Shown here: positions 46,901 to 58,624 of the stretch, piece by piece
Position numbering within the stretch: the first letter of the stretch is position 1
How the letters are laid out: every line of letters begins with the position of its first letter
Assembly (NCBI RefSeq): GCF_000208745.1
Contig: NC_030859.1
Location: 18,281,049 to 18,345,048 of the forward strand
Source of the DNA: Theobroma cacao
Taxonomy: Eukaryota > Streptophyta > Magnoliopsida > Malvales > Malvaceae
Reading direction: 5' to 3'
Length of the DNA: 64,000 bases
Made by a program: the position numbers and the translations under genes
Notes under the pieces: model-generated
What the model was told of the DNA's origin: nothing
The model's database searches: none
Seen by the model: only the letters and a program-made list of their open reading frames with translations

Positions 46901-48446
46901 GTGATCCTTGGCATATGTTGGATCCAGCAAAGAGTAAAATCTTCCTGTCCATGGTGAAATATAGCCAGATACCATGCCTACTCCCAAAGCAACAGCTCCC
47001 ACAGCAACTGCAAAGGTCACAGTGATCTTCAAAAAAGCTTGAAACAATTTTGTGTCACTAAGCATGTGCTTCACCCAATCTAAGAAGTAGAAAACCTGCA
47101 CCAGTAGTCAAAATGATGATTAATGCAACTTTCTACTACCAGCTCAACACTGGGACAGATAGATTCATTGAACAAATTTCTGCAAAACCAATTTCACTTT
47201 ATCATTGTACAAACAAAATTAGTTTTTTTCTGCTTCACACTGATTTCTCATAACCTCAGAAGCAGAAATGCAGAAAACAGACCAAGCAGAAATTTCCCAC
47301 TTGAAAACAGTTGCCATGATAAGATGAAAAACCAAAGTTACTTTTTTATGTTACCTGATACTGTTTCATAGACAGTAAACTCTACTCCCACTAAAATAGA
47401 CCAAAGTATATATCGCAAAATTCTATTTCTTCAGTTGATGCTTTCCCTTATATAAACAAGCACAGATATAACCACCACCCCACCCCCCACCCGCCAAACA
47501 AAATTTTTCAAGCACCAATGCTTAGACTAACATAATCCTGCCAAAAATTCATTACATGAGACTTAAAAAAAAGGCTTGAAATAATGAGCAAAACCTGCAT
47601 CAAGAAGAAGACGCCCATGGCAGCCATATGTTCTCCAGATTGTACATGTTGAAACCCAACAAACCGAATCTGCATTGCCAGCAACATTCCCAAAATATAC
47701 ATGCAATTATAGGCAACATACAGCCGCATGGAATATCTCCCAGTAATCAAAAGCACCAGCACATAAAGCGGGATCAAGTTAATAATAAAAACATATCCTC
47801 CCCAAGCTGAAACCATGTAAAAGTAACCGAACGCCGAAGCCAATCCCCAAGCCAACGATCCCGTATTAACGGCCTTCACGAATAAATAAAACGTGAAGAG
47901 TAAAGCGAAAATGGCAACTCCTTCATTATCATAAGAACCGGCCACGGACCTGGATATGTAACCGGGACAAACAGCAATCAATATTGCAGCAACAAGCCCA
48001 GCGCCGGAATCCCAAATTTCTTTGCCGAAGAAATAAGCAACGAGGGTCGTATTCGAAGCGAAAAACGGAGCTGTTAAAACGCAGACTTCGCGGATATGGA
48101 CGGCGAAACGAAGGAAATGGAGGAGGCGATAAATGAGGGCAGCGGTAACCATGAGGCCAGGATAAAGAGTGCCGCCAATAATTCGGCCTAAAGGGTACCA
48201 GCTTTCGGAGTCGAACCAGTTCCAGAAATCGTAGAAGCCATTTTGGGTAAGGTACAGGGTGGTACGGTAATTGAAGTAAGGGTCGAATTCATGGATCATG
48301 GATTCATACCGGAGGACGGAGAAGAGACGGGTGATGAAGGCTAAGATGTAGACGAGGCAGAGGATTGAGACCCGGATCAGGAGTTCTTGTTGCTTTGTTT
48401 TGAGTTTGAAGGGTTTTAGTAGATCTGATGAGATCATGCTCGACAT
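43935..48446 (-). CDS. STT3B: Oligosaccharyltransferase catalytic subunit STT3B
   Basis: Six exons: 48446-47595, 47095-46559, 45728-45274, 44523-44401, 44286-44227, 44064-43935; 718 codons plus stop, all phases consistent. STT3 is the ER-membrane catalytic subunit that transfers the preassembled glycan from dolichol-pyrophosphate to Asn in N-x-S/T sequons. Visible sites: 'HEFDPYF' (Glu53/Asp55), 'GSYDNEG' (173-175), 'SVSEHQP' (355-361), the acceptor-binding 'SWWDYGYQ' (544-551) and 'DNNTWNNTH'. Many hydrophobic helices cover residues about 24-440, followed by a lumenal C-terminal domain. The N-terminal '[10 protein letters not shown]' and '[17 protein letters not shown]' are those of plant STT3B, not the STT3A paralogue; the length is close to the roughly 735 residues of Arabidopsis STT3B. 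It ends 'KPPNNRW'. No disrupting lesion seen. Confidence 0.95.
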
Positions 48447-49431
48447 GGTTGCTTGCTGCAGATTTTGGGGGGTTTTAAGAAAATTACTTGGGTTTGGTTT
48501 TAAAGGATCATGAAAAGTAAATGGAGACTGATAATTGTTTGGATTTTGTGGGTTTAGAAAGGGAAAGGAGTGTTAGAACGAGAACTCAAAACCCTTGCAG
48601 AACACTGGAATTTTTACTGATCTATACTTCTTGTTGCTGCAGTCTAGTCTAGTAGTTCTGAGTTCTGATAGGACTTCTCTCAAGTCGAAGTGCCTTTGTT
48701 TGTTTCCGTCAACTGGGCTTTTATGGGACCTCCATTTTTGGGTCTCTTCATGTTTTTGGGATTTGTACTTCCTTTTGGACCAAAACTTTGCCCAACTTTG
48801 GTGTATGAGTCGGGCCATACATGGTGTTAATACAGTCCACCATGGCCGGGTACATTGCCTAGCACTGTTTACATTTGTGGCCTTAATTAGTTTGTCATGC
48901 AAACAACAGTATGGTCACTGAAATCTGGGGTCGCTGCTCTCGGTAAAATCTACGAATTTGGACAATATCATTGTTCAGATGAACAAACAAGATGTTGTGT
49001 TTGATGCTGTAACATTAGGGTGAAATTGAGCAAGAAAGAGCAAGGGAACGTTGTCAAATAAGGACACATGCTTTACTTGCTCTAACAATGCAAGTGAACC
49101 TGAGATAATGAGGGAAATGATAAATCAACCAATGTAAAGATTCTGAAGTTGGAACATGAGGAGAACAAGAGAAGAATGTTTCATCCGTTTCAGGAGATTG
49201 ATGAAGCAATATTACTAGCATTAGCCTGAATTGATACAAGGGTAGCCAAGTTACACTCTTCAACAGAAAACAGTAACTGAAAAGACACTTATGAAAAATT
49301 ACTTAGGAGAACAAAAGAGATTTAATGATACCGAGTGAAAGAAAAACAATCACCCAAACCTTGACCGTGTTGGCTATAAATAGAAAATGTCATCTAGGAT
49401 AATTTCATCCCTTTCCATTCATAATGGATAC
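48447..49431. other. STT3B upstream region and PRMT3 3' flank
   Basis: 985 bases separate the PRMT3 stop from the STT3B start, both genes being on the minus strand. STT3B promoter and 5' UTR must lie here. No clear TATA box by eye, as is common for housekeeping genes. Confidence 0.5.
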
Positions 49432-52400
49432 CTACGATAAATTAAACATTTGCACTGGCCAACTGCGTTTCTGACCATTGGGGCAGACTCCGTCAGTTTC
49501 AAGGGATATGTCAATGCTACGGTGCTGTGTTGCACGGGCAATGCTGATGCGCAAAAGAATTTTTGAAGCTGGACAGGCATCCGTTCCAACAGGTGCAGAT
49601 CCGTCAGCAGTGAATTTGCATGATGCCATTGCTATAGGTTCTCGAAAAGTGAGGATTGTCTGTTTCCAGTGGGTTTTAGGAGTATATGGTGATGTAGACA
49701 GAACAGTTGGCGTTTCTTTACAGAACCTGCTGGTGAATCCAGTCTCAAACCATAAGACAATCCCATAACAAGAGGTTGCCTGTTGTTTTAAATCATTTGG
49801 GTTACTTGCCAGACTATCCAACTTTGCTTCCAACTCAGTAATTGCAGTGAAATCTACTTCTTCGGGCTTCATAGTGGCAAGGTCAAAGCTCTGAAGTTAA
49901 ACACAGTCAGTCACAACCCAATTAATAGAATATACTCCTGAAATCTAGGCTAATACCATAAAGGTTACAAAACAGACATGAGCCAATGACAGCTACTTTT
50001 TTTTGTCATTATTGATATATTATCCAAATATAGAAATAAGAAACTCTCATACTATTTGCTAACTGACACCAGAAAGCACTCATCGGTATGCTCGTTAATC
50101 ATATAACAATTTTATAACTACTTAATATCATTCACTGATAACATTAAAATCAGCCTTGTTAAACATTGGGTAAACATACTGTCAAGCAGGAACAACTTCA
50201 ATGCAAGATGTTTAGTCTTCCTAGTTCGCCATCTGTATAACTACATTTTTGTCCTAATATAACTTTCAATTCAATGCTAAAGCATATTGTTCAACACAAG
50301 CCCCTATAACACTTAAAATTTCCAGCAAGCCTCCATGAAAGAAAGAAAGAAAGAAACATGTAGACAAGTGAATCAGAACTTTTGAATTATAAGAACTAAT
50401 ATCGGAAGCAGATAAGAATGAAAGAGAAGGTTGAAAGGTGAGACAGCTTTTAAAAAGTGGGGAAAGGTAAGATGATTGGACACTTCACTGGCACACTTAT
50501 GCATGCATAACAGTAATTCAGCCACAAACTTGGAAAATCTTGGATTGTTCAACTGTAAAAGAAAAAAAATGCTTTCTACCCTAGCCCATCCAAGAAAAAA
50601 TGGACAAATTTCCAAAAGAGATGAATGGGCGACTCTCTAGAAGCTTGGACATATACTCCAAATAAATCTCAGGAACATGTAGCAAGTCAGCCACTTAAAT
50701 TGTCATAAATATTCAAGGGAAACGTATTGTAATCTTAGAAATCTTTTTTATACCTTGAAGACAATAGAATAGATAATCTTAACACAACCTAAAGCAGAAT
50801 TTGTTGATAATGCCTTAGCAGGAGACAGATGCTTCACCTCTTAAAAGGTCAAGATTGATTATAAGCAGACACATACATCTAAAATCATGGAGCAAGAGCA
50901 ATATATAAACAAATTTACAGTTTTTTTAATTATGGACCATCCAACAGCTGATCAATACATTAAAAATTCAAGCTACAGAAACAAAAGACAAATGTCTTGT
51001 ACAGGTATATCAACATAGCTAATACAAAGGTTATCATTGCCCCCAAATTTTGACATAAACTAGATTGACCTTTGTATGCTTTCTCAAATGAATTTTTAAA
51101 GGCACATACTTAAAACAATTGAAGCCACTGAGTACTGCAGCATTTGTTACTAGATCATGATGATTAACAATGTCAACAATGGGAAATTTAGTAAGACAAT
51201 TGAAGCCGCTAACCTGGAGTAATGCAGCATTTGTTACTAGATCATGATGATTAACAACGTCAACAATAGGAAATTTAGCAGCATCTTCAACAACTTCCTT
51301 TCCAATAGAAGACATATTGAAGCCATAAACATTTTCCCAGAACGGAAGACTGGTACCACCCTTTCCAAATCCTGCAACAAACTAAAATGGAAGTTGAAGA
51401 GGAAAAATGTAAGAAACAATTATAAATCTATATGGGAAAGTAAGCGAAAAATTGTGAAGTACTCACAATAGTTGCTGTATCAGGAAGAATTGCACCTCCA
51501 GGCTTCAACCACTGATCTCTTGCAAAGAGCACTGAGCTGAGCATGGACTCATATAGGAGGCAGTATCCCATCCATTCACTTACTAGTATGTCAACACTAT
51601 GAGGTTGGATTTGTATGGATTTATCAAGATTCTCAACCATATTCTGAACCACTTCAATTACACCACTGCAGTTGTTATTACCTGCAATGTCAGTTTTGCT
51701 CCGCCAAAGGCCATTGTCTTTTGCAATCTGCATTAACATAATCAATAAATTAAAAAGCAATAAAACTACACAGGTAAGTCATTTTAAACACTACAAGTCT
51801 CAAAAATTTCACCTGAGTTGCCACTGTAGACATCTTCTCGCTAGCTTCGATGGCAATTACCCTTGAGGCTCCTCCTTGGGCTGCAAAGAGACTGATAAAG
51901 AGGGAAAAACTTGATAATAAGAAACCTGGCAACATGGGTATATTCATTATTTCTGAACACCAAACTAAATAATCGAGCCCATCAATCTAAATGTTGAGAA
52001 TACATACAAAAATTGGGTAGCAACAAACATCCTTGTGGAAGTAGCAGTTCAAAATGAAAAAAAAAAAAATCCAAGTAATACCAAAGACTGAAGCATAGTA
52101 CCCTTTGAATGAACTGCAGGGCAAGAGAAAGGGGAGGAATGCAAAATACTCCATGTATGAAGCCATTATACAATCATGCATGAACCACAAACCTCAAATA
52201 CAAGCATTTTACCTTTAGATTTTCATAATGGTAATCTACAGATTCTCAAATAATAAAAGGCGCAAGTTGAGGTAGGATTCAAGATTTAAACAAATAACAA
52301 AAGCATAAATGAATTGCACCATGACCAAATATGATATATACATTACATTTGAACAAATAAAATAAAACATTTCTAGTAAATAATATTTAAAAGAAAACCG

Positions 52401-54305
52401 AATAAAACATGTTACCTTAGGATGCCAGTCCCACAGCCTACATCCATCACAACTGCACCATTCAGGAGAGAAGGATTCTTCAGTAAAGCTTCCCTATAAG
52501 CATCAGTTCTTACCTGTGGAACCAAAAGATATGAGTATTAAAATTGCTAGTCAAACCTTCTAGCACTATTATCAGAATACAAGAATAAATTTTATACCTT
52601 GTCACTTATCATCTCTCTATGGATTCCAAACGAACTGTACGACCCAAAATAACTCTCATTGACCTTTTTGATATCCTTTTCAACAACATCCGCAATATAA
52701 ACTGTTGAATGCTTATCCTTTGGATTACTGTCACATGAACTAACACTTTCTCCATAATCCCTTCCATTTTCTGCAATCCTCTTCGAAGAACTTGCCAAGC
52801 TCAAATGACCATTAGAATCAGTCATAACAGCTTTATTTCTATCTTTGTTAGAGGTCTCAGCATTCAACTCAATCTCTTCTGCAATATCGTCATCATCAAT
52901 ACAAACATTACCAAAATTCCTCACAACCTCCTCTTCATCAAATGATGTGTTATAGTCATTTTCATCTTCTTCGTCTCCACCAAAACTGTATAAAAGTGAA
53001 TCTTCTTGCATGAAAGGATTTAAATATTTATCATCATCCAAAAGAAGCTTAAAATCTTTGGAATTGACAGATTGATGTAAATGACTCTGTAGATCTTGCT
53101 TCGACTGACAGTGGACCCCACAACTCCAACATCTATTATCTGCTACCTGGTGAATTCAAAGAAATGTAAAGAAAACATTAATCCCCTAAACTATAGCATG
53201 CTGAAACTTCTTAACTTTGCATACTCCCATCCAAACCCTTTCAAGAATTATGAGAACTTACAGAGATGCAGGCCAAACAGAGTCCTTTGCAAACACAAAA
53301 GGTTGTCTGGTACCCCAATCTGAAAACCACTTAATTTGGTTCCTCTATTTTTCTTTTCATTTTTGACAATGATAATAGAGCATGAGGATGTAAACTGTTT
53401 TACTCAATTCTTTGTCATTTTAACGTTTTTGCTCAACTTAAAATCCTAGAAAACTATATTCAAAAGAAAAAAAACAATTCTTTTATTTTCACTATTTTCT
53501 GACCTTTAAAACATCTGGAAACTGTAACAACTGATTATCTCCTGAATAAAGGAATATCCGGATCAATTTAGCCTTCAATTTCTCTATTTTCCTTGTGTTT
53601 GCAACATTTCCTTAGCTACCAAACAGAAACAGAACCCCAAAATAAAAAATCATGTTGATATTGCTTTTGCTGTTTGCTTTTCATATCCTAAACAAAAATC
53701 GCTATGAAAAAAAGAAAATTATAGAAAGCAAAACTATGGTTGATTGAACAAAAATATAGCACCAATTCGCACATAATTGTCATTCTATATAATAATATGT
53801 CAAAGCAAAGTCATGCATTTTATTCTCCAAAAAACAACATATTCTTAAAATTATCTATTATTAAGATGCAATTTTTTCCCTAGCAAAAAAGTAAATAATA
53901 AAAATAACTACCAAACGACGCTTTAATTATTCAAAAATAATATTTGTTTAAAAAAAGCCATAAATGTAGAGAAAAAAAGGAACTAAAAATGGGGCTTGGG
54001 TTGACCTGAGAGCGAACATAATTGATGAGCTTGAAGGAACCATAAAAATCCAAACCCAACTCTTTTCTGATTCCATTAAAGTCGAAGAAATGAGTTAAAC
54101 GACAGTGCTCGAACAGGGCATCGCAAGAACCGTACTTGGAGTCACAGAACAAACACAGAAACTCTGACTCTTCGCCGTTTTCATCATCATCTTCATTTTC
54201 TTCTTCGGTCCAAGGTTCTTTACTATCGTCATCTTCTTCTTCTTCTTCTTGGTTTTCCTGGGTTAATCTGTTTGTTTCTTCGGTTTCTCTCAGGTTATTC
54301 GCCAT
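49432..54305 (-). CDS. PRMT3: Protein arginine N-methyltransferase 3
   Basis: Seven exons: 54305-54006, 53146-52598, 52513-52416, 51891-51813, 51727-51467, 51381-51214, 49890-49432; 637 codons plus stop, in phase. Class I (asymmetric dimethyl) arginine methyltransferase using S-adenosylmethionine; PRMT3 orthologues modify ribosomal protein uS5 (RPS2) in the cytosol. Order: acidic N-terminus (15-48), C2H2 finger C51/C54/H67/H72 that sets PRMT3 apart, a second degenerate finger from C106, an acidic low-complexity linker (about 140-260), SAM motif I 'VMDVGCGTGIL' (about 305-315), the double-E loop 'SEWMGYCLLYESM' with Glu393 and Glu402, and the THW loop (558-560). Length exceeds the roughly 600 residues of Arabidopsis PRMT3, mainly in the linker. 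The 3' edge of exon 6 is partly duplicated in intron 6. No inactivating lesion. Confidence 0.94.
51115..51290. repeat. Partial tandem duplication of PRMT3 exon 6 and its donor
   Basis: ACAATTGAAGCC recurs at 51115 and 51196, and CATTTGTTACTAGATCATGA at 51141 and 51228 (offset 81-87). The downstream copy repeats coding 'KFPIVDIVNHHDLVTNAA' inside intron 6, but its donor is changed: the true donor context AACCTGGAGT becomes ACTGAGTACT. The duplicate should therefore be skipped or read as intron. Confidence 0.75.
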
Positions 54306-54687
54306 GAGTTTGTGCAGTTACTTCGAAGTGGAGAACGACAGACGGAGTCATAGAGAGAGACCTTAAACCCTGGGGAGGAAGAGAAACCCTACCAAAGGGT
54401 CCGAGCCGCGCTGGCTCTGCTTTAAGAGACGGGCCTCTTGACTCTTGAGAGTTGGGCCCTATGGCCCAAGCCCAAGGGCTTTTAATTCTTTAGTAGGGTC
54501 TAGTTGGGCTTTCTCTTTAAATGTCACTATTATTGACCCCATGCTTTGGACTCACGTAAACAAAAATAGAAAGTGTTGCAGAAATTTTCTATATAAATGT
54601 ATATACATGAATGTTGTCAATTGTTTGAGTATAAATTAAAAGAGTTAACATAGTTGTTTATATGGGTAGACATTCATTTATACATGA
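54306..54687. other. PRMT3 upstream region
   Basis: Presumed promoter and 5' UTR of PRMT3. Near 54410-54500 it is GC-richer, with repeated GGGCC/GGCCC motifs (for example 'TTGGGCCCTATGGCCCAAG' at about 54452). These resemble the GGGCC site II-type elements common in plant growth-gene promoters. No TATA box noted. Confidence 0.4.
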
Positions 54688-54800
54688 AATTTTTTTTTTT
54701 TATAATTAAAGAAAAAGATATTTGAATCTTACTCTTTAAGTAAATGGATCATGCATTAACCAATTAATCAAATATTCGAATGTAATTTTTACATAGAATA
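54688..54800 (-). mobile_element. SINE-like scrap with T-run, related to 23463-23560
   Basis: A T-run at about 54689-54700 is followed by 'AAAAAGATATTTGAATCTTA' and 'CTTTAAGTAAATGGATCATG', the same layout as the piece at 23463. It is weakly conserved. Confidence 0.35.
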
Positions 54801-57800
54801 CTTGTTTGTGATTTGGGTTGAAATTGTAAAAGCAATTCATAATTGTTTATATTTACATATATTCATTTTCACTCACTTTACGAAAAGGTAATTGCTATGA
54901 ACAAAATTAAGATCATGGTTTGTTGATGTGCCTTTCCATCTTCCTATTAGGGTAGAGCTCGTAGTTATATACAAAAGTTGTTTTAACAGTGTTCAAACTA
55001 TCAAACTGCTTGTAGACAAAAAACATAAGGCAGTTTGGGTGATATTTGCCAGTCAAATTAAAACATCAGTTTGTATCAAGGAATGGGTGAGGTCTCTTCA
55101 GGTGAGGTCTCTTCAGGTGAGTTTCTCTTTAATGAGAGGGTTGTTTAGGCTGATCTCCTGCATGGGATAAGATGAATAAGATCAATTTCCTATTATGTTA
55201 ACAAAAAGGAAAAAATTTGACTAACAATCAGATAAATATAAAGCAAATAATAAAATGCCAAACCATTATGTAATTCAGTTTTGATGATAGAAGAATGGTC
55301 AACAATCATTGGGTAACAAAACATTTTGTATTTATAACTAAATTTTAATCAACAGGTTTTACAATTGTGTTGATCTAACATACGTTAACCAAGGTTTGAA
55401 AATTCTAATCAACTAAACCTGGCATAATTGCTCATAACTATATAGCATAAATACATCATTATAATCATCAAGTAGAAGCTGATCATATTGTAGAGGGTTA
55501 ATAAAGAGAAATGAGATATTTAAGTCAGCAGTTGAATATTCATACACATTATTAAATGTCTTAAATTTGTTTAATTTACGTCCTTTTCCCAGCAACCAAA
55601 CAACATCCTTTGTTCAAAAAGTCAAAATTGGCAAACCAAGCAGTGAAAACACTTTCAATTAGCAGAACAAACAAAATCAAACCTAGGCCATCTCTCAAAA
55701 TCTCAACCTTCTTCACTTTTTCAACATAGAACACAAAATCAAGAAACTAACAAACCAATAAACCAAACAATACACAATCCACTTTTCGTTAGCAAAAGAA
55801 CATGAGCAAACACTAAAGTTGTAGCTGTCAAAAATCTAAACTTTGTTTAGTTACATCAAATGTAACAATTCAAACAATGCACATATAATTACAATAAATG
55901 GGAACCATCACACTTGATAGCATTAAATAATTGTTTTATAAAATCAAATCATAAGTTTAATTGCAAAAGCTGAAGGAATGAGCTAAGTGCATGGTTTGAT
56001 ACTGAAAATGTAGTATGTATTTATTTCTTAAGCTTTTGAAAAGGTTAATTACTTGGTTTTGTGTTTCTTGGTTCGTGATTCTTCTTCTTTTTTGGTGTTG
56101 GGCTATTTCTCTGGTGTTATCTCTAGAAAAAATTTTTTAGCAATTTGACTGTTGATTGGTGATGGTGGCAGTTGTTCTTTTGGTTGTTGCATCATTAACA
56201 AAGGGGTTTTTTGATCTTAATTGACCAGTAAAACTTGGATTGTGCAACTCCTGGATTGTTAGTTCTCAAGAGTCAAATATTTTGTAGTTGTTGATCCCTG
56301 TGTTGATTGCTCTGGTGGTTAAACCTATGGTGAAAGTCCTTCTTTACTTGATCAAGGATTTTATCGATCCAGGCAATGTCATACGGTTGATAGTTTGTAG
56401 CACAACAAGCTTCGTAATGGTTGCACCAACCAATTTTTTCATTGGTTTTTTGAAAGATACCAAATCCATTTGTGTAATATGATCCTCCATTTTAAGTTTT
56501 ATGCAACATCTGATATGAAAAAGGTAGAATAGAAAGAATAGTTAATGATCTAAAACCAAGCATGTGCATAATTACAGTGTGGGAATAACAAATGTAAATG
56601 GTTGGCAATTTACTTACGTTGGTCAAGGTGTCTTCTCGTCATGTTTTGTACACTAATATTTGTTAGCATATAATCTTAATGTTGATCCACATTCATTACA
56701 GGAGTTATAATACCATTTATTAAAGCAATCAATCTTAACAATTATTGCTTTGATTTTGATTTTAAAGTCTTGTAATGTGTTAATATTGTCAATAAGTATT
56801 TAAAAGTAGGTAAGTTTGTATTATAATACGCCCTACAGCCAATTGAGATTGGTCAAAACTTGGTTTCAATTATGCAACGATTTTATTCATATTGAATGAT
56901 TAAAGGTTTTTTTATTAATAAAACATCAATTATAATGGGTTATAAGTCTAATTGAATGAAGTCCATAATATTAATATGTTTTGTAAAGGAATTGTAATGG
57001 GTTGTAATTATGATATCCCTATGCATCAAAGCATAATCTCTAAATAGTTCTTGATCATTTTATTATTGAGACGGGCATTAATAATTCTCAAAGATCAACA
57101 CATGTTATGTTCTTCACTTGTGAAGTGAGCAACTAATCTTATAGGTTGAAGTATGGAGATACTCGAAACTAGGATGTGGGTGCTTGCCTTCGGAGAGCAA
57201 GTTCACTGAATATGACTCGACATAAAAAGTGCATTTAGTATCTCACTCTAATATCTATGCAATACTTCTTATGTGACAGTCATGTAAATACTCCTTAGAC
57301 TTAAGACATCAAGTCGTTTGATATGTGGAGTGCTATGCTTTGATTTCATCCCTATGGATGCCTAACCAAAAATGTCAAATCAAAATTCTTTTGGATATAG
57401 CATAAAGCATGTGAAGGCAAATGAATGGCCAAGATAGGAATTATTACCCCAAGTGAATAAGGGAACATATCCCAACAATTCTTAGTTAATATTAACTTAT
57501 TGAAGTCCTTGACCAAGGCGACTTGCAGATTATGAAAAAAAGTTTCATAAGCCTCTATTGAGATAATGATCTAACCTCAGGAATTATATAGAGGTCTATG
57601 AGAATAGACACTGCACCATGCTCTTATCATCTTTGGGATATATGATAAGGGAATGAATTACACTGAAAGACTGATCACTGAAAGATTGAGTTAAATCATC
57701 TTGACTCTTGTAACATTTAAGTGGCCATGATGCATTGCTAAATACCAATCTTGGTCTATGAAATTAAATTAATAAAAATTACTATTTAATTCTATTACCA

Positions 57801-57803
57801 ACA
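54801..57803. other. No gene seen
   Basis: AT-rich. A 15-base direct repeat (GGTGAGGTCTCTTCA, twice from about 55086) is the only small-scale structure noted. A short open minus frame near 56330-56500 has no recognisable domain. About 56980-57803 may belong to an older retroelement 3' region. Confidence 0.35.
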
Positions 57804-58610
57804 TGTTGGAAGCCTAATAGGTCACACACAAAAGGTGATTATTGAGATTAAATTGGAAAAGGTGATTAAGTTGGAGTTTATCAATTAAAGACTTATAAGC
57901 TTTTAGACTTAATCGATTAATTATGGACTTAATTGATTAAGAACATATATGCTTTTAGTGTTATCAATTAATGAGTTATAAGTTGTTAAGGACTTAATTA
58001 AAATTGTTTAATTAAGTTATTAGATTGCTTTGTAATCACATAAAAGTTATGTAACTAACCTAATTAGGGTTTAAATTAATCCAAGTATATAAACCTTGCT
58101 ATAAGCCTAATTTTGAGAAGAAAAAAGAAAAAAAAATAGCCAACTAGTGTGTGCCACCCTTAGTGAGTACAAAGGAGAAAATCAATTTTCTTCTTGACTA
58201 TTCGACCTAAGTTTTTTTTTTTTGGAGAAAAGTGTTATGAACATTACTTTGATAGCACATCATAAAGCTTAGTAATCCCACCCTAACGTAGGGTTTCTCA
58301 TAATCATCATGTGGACTTTCTTCAGAGACAACACAAGAACCTCTTAGACAACTTTGGTTTGCTACAACCGAGCTAAGTTTGAAGTCAATCAAAAGGCATG
58401 TTTGGGGTTTTTGATAAGGAATCTAGCTTTCTTTATTTATAAAGGTAATGATCTCCGATCATATGCTTGCTATATGAATGCTTGAAGACAATCAAAAGAC
58501 TTTTGTAGATGACTTTGGGTGGATAAAGCAGATATTGTATGTTTTGTTTGTTTCCACTACATTAGTTTATTTCCTATTGCATTGTGATGCATAGCCGACC
58601 TATCCCAACA
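57804..58610 (+). repeat. Ty1/copia 5' LTR
   Basis: An 807-base block begins TGTTGGAAGCC and ends CCCAACA, the TG..CA form with TGTTGG/CCAACA inverted ends. A TATA box (TATATAAA, 58086-58093) lies inside, and a tRNA-primer site follows directly. No second LTR is in the window. Confidence 0.85.
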
Positions 58611-58611
58611 T

Positions 58612-58624
58612 TGGTATTAGAGCC
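58612..58624 (+). other. Primer-binding site (initiator tRNA-Met type)
   Basis: TGGTATTAGAGCC lies one base after the LTR end. The canonical plant copia site is TGGTATCAGAGCC; the single C-to-T change is the sort of decay seen in methylated elements. Confidence 0.85.

Noticed and set aside
54136..54366. Ser-rich plus-strand frame of 76 codons
   Set aside because: Antisense of the acidic Glu/Asp tract in PRMT3 exon 1.
56288..56482. 64-codon plus frame and an overlapping short minus frame near 56330-56500
   Set aside because: No domain, no supporting splice sites, and flanks without gene features.
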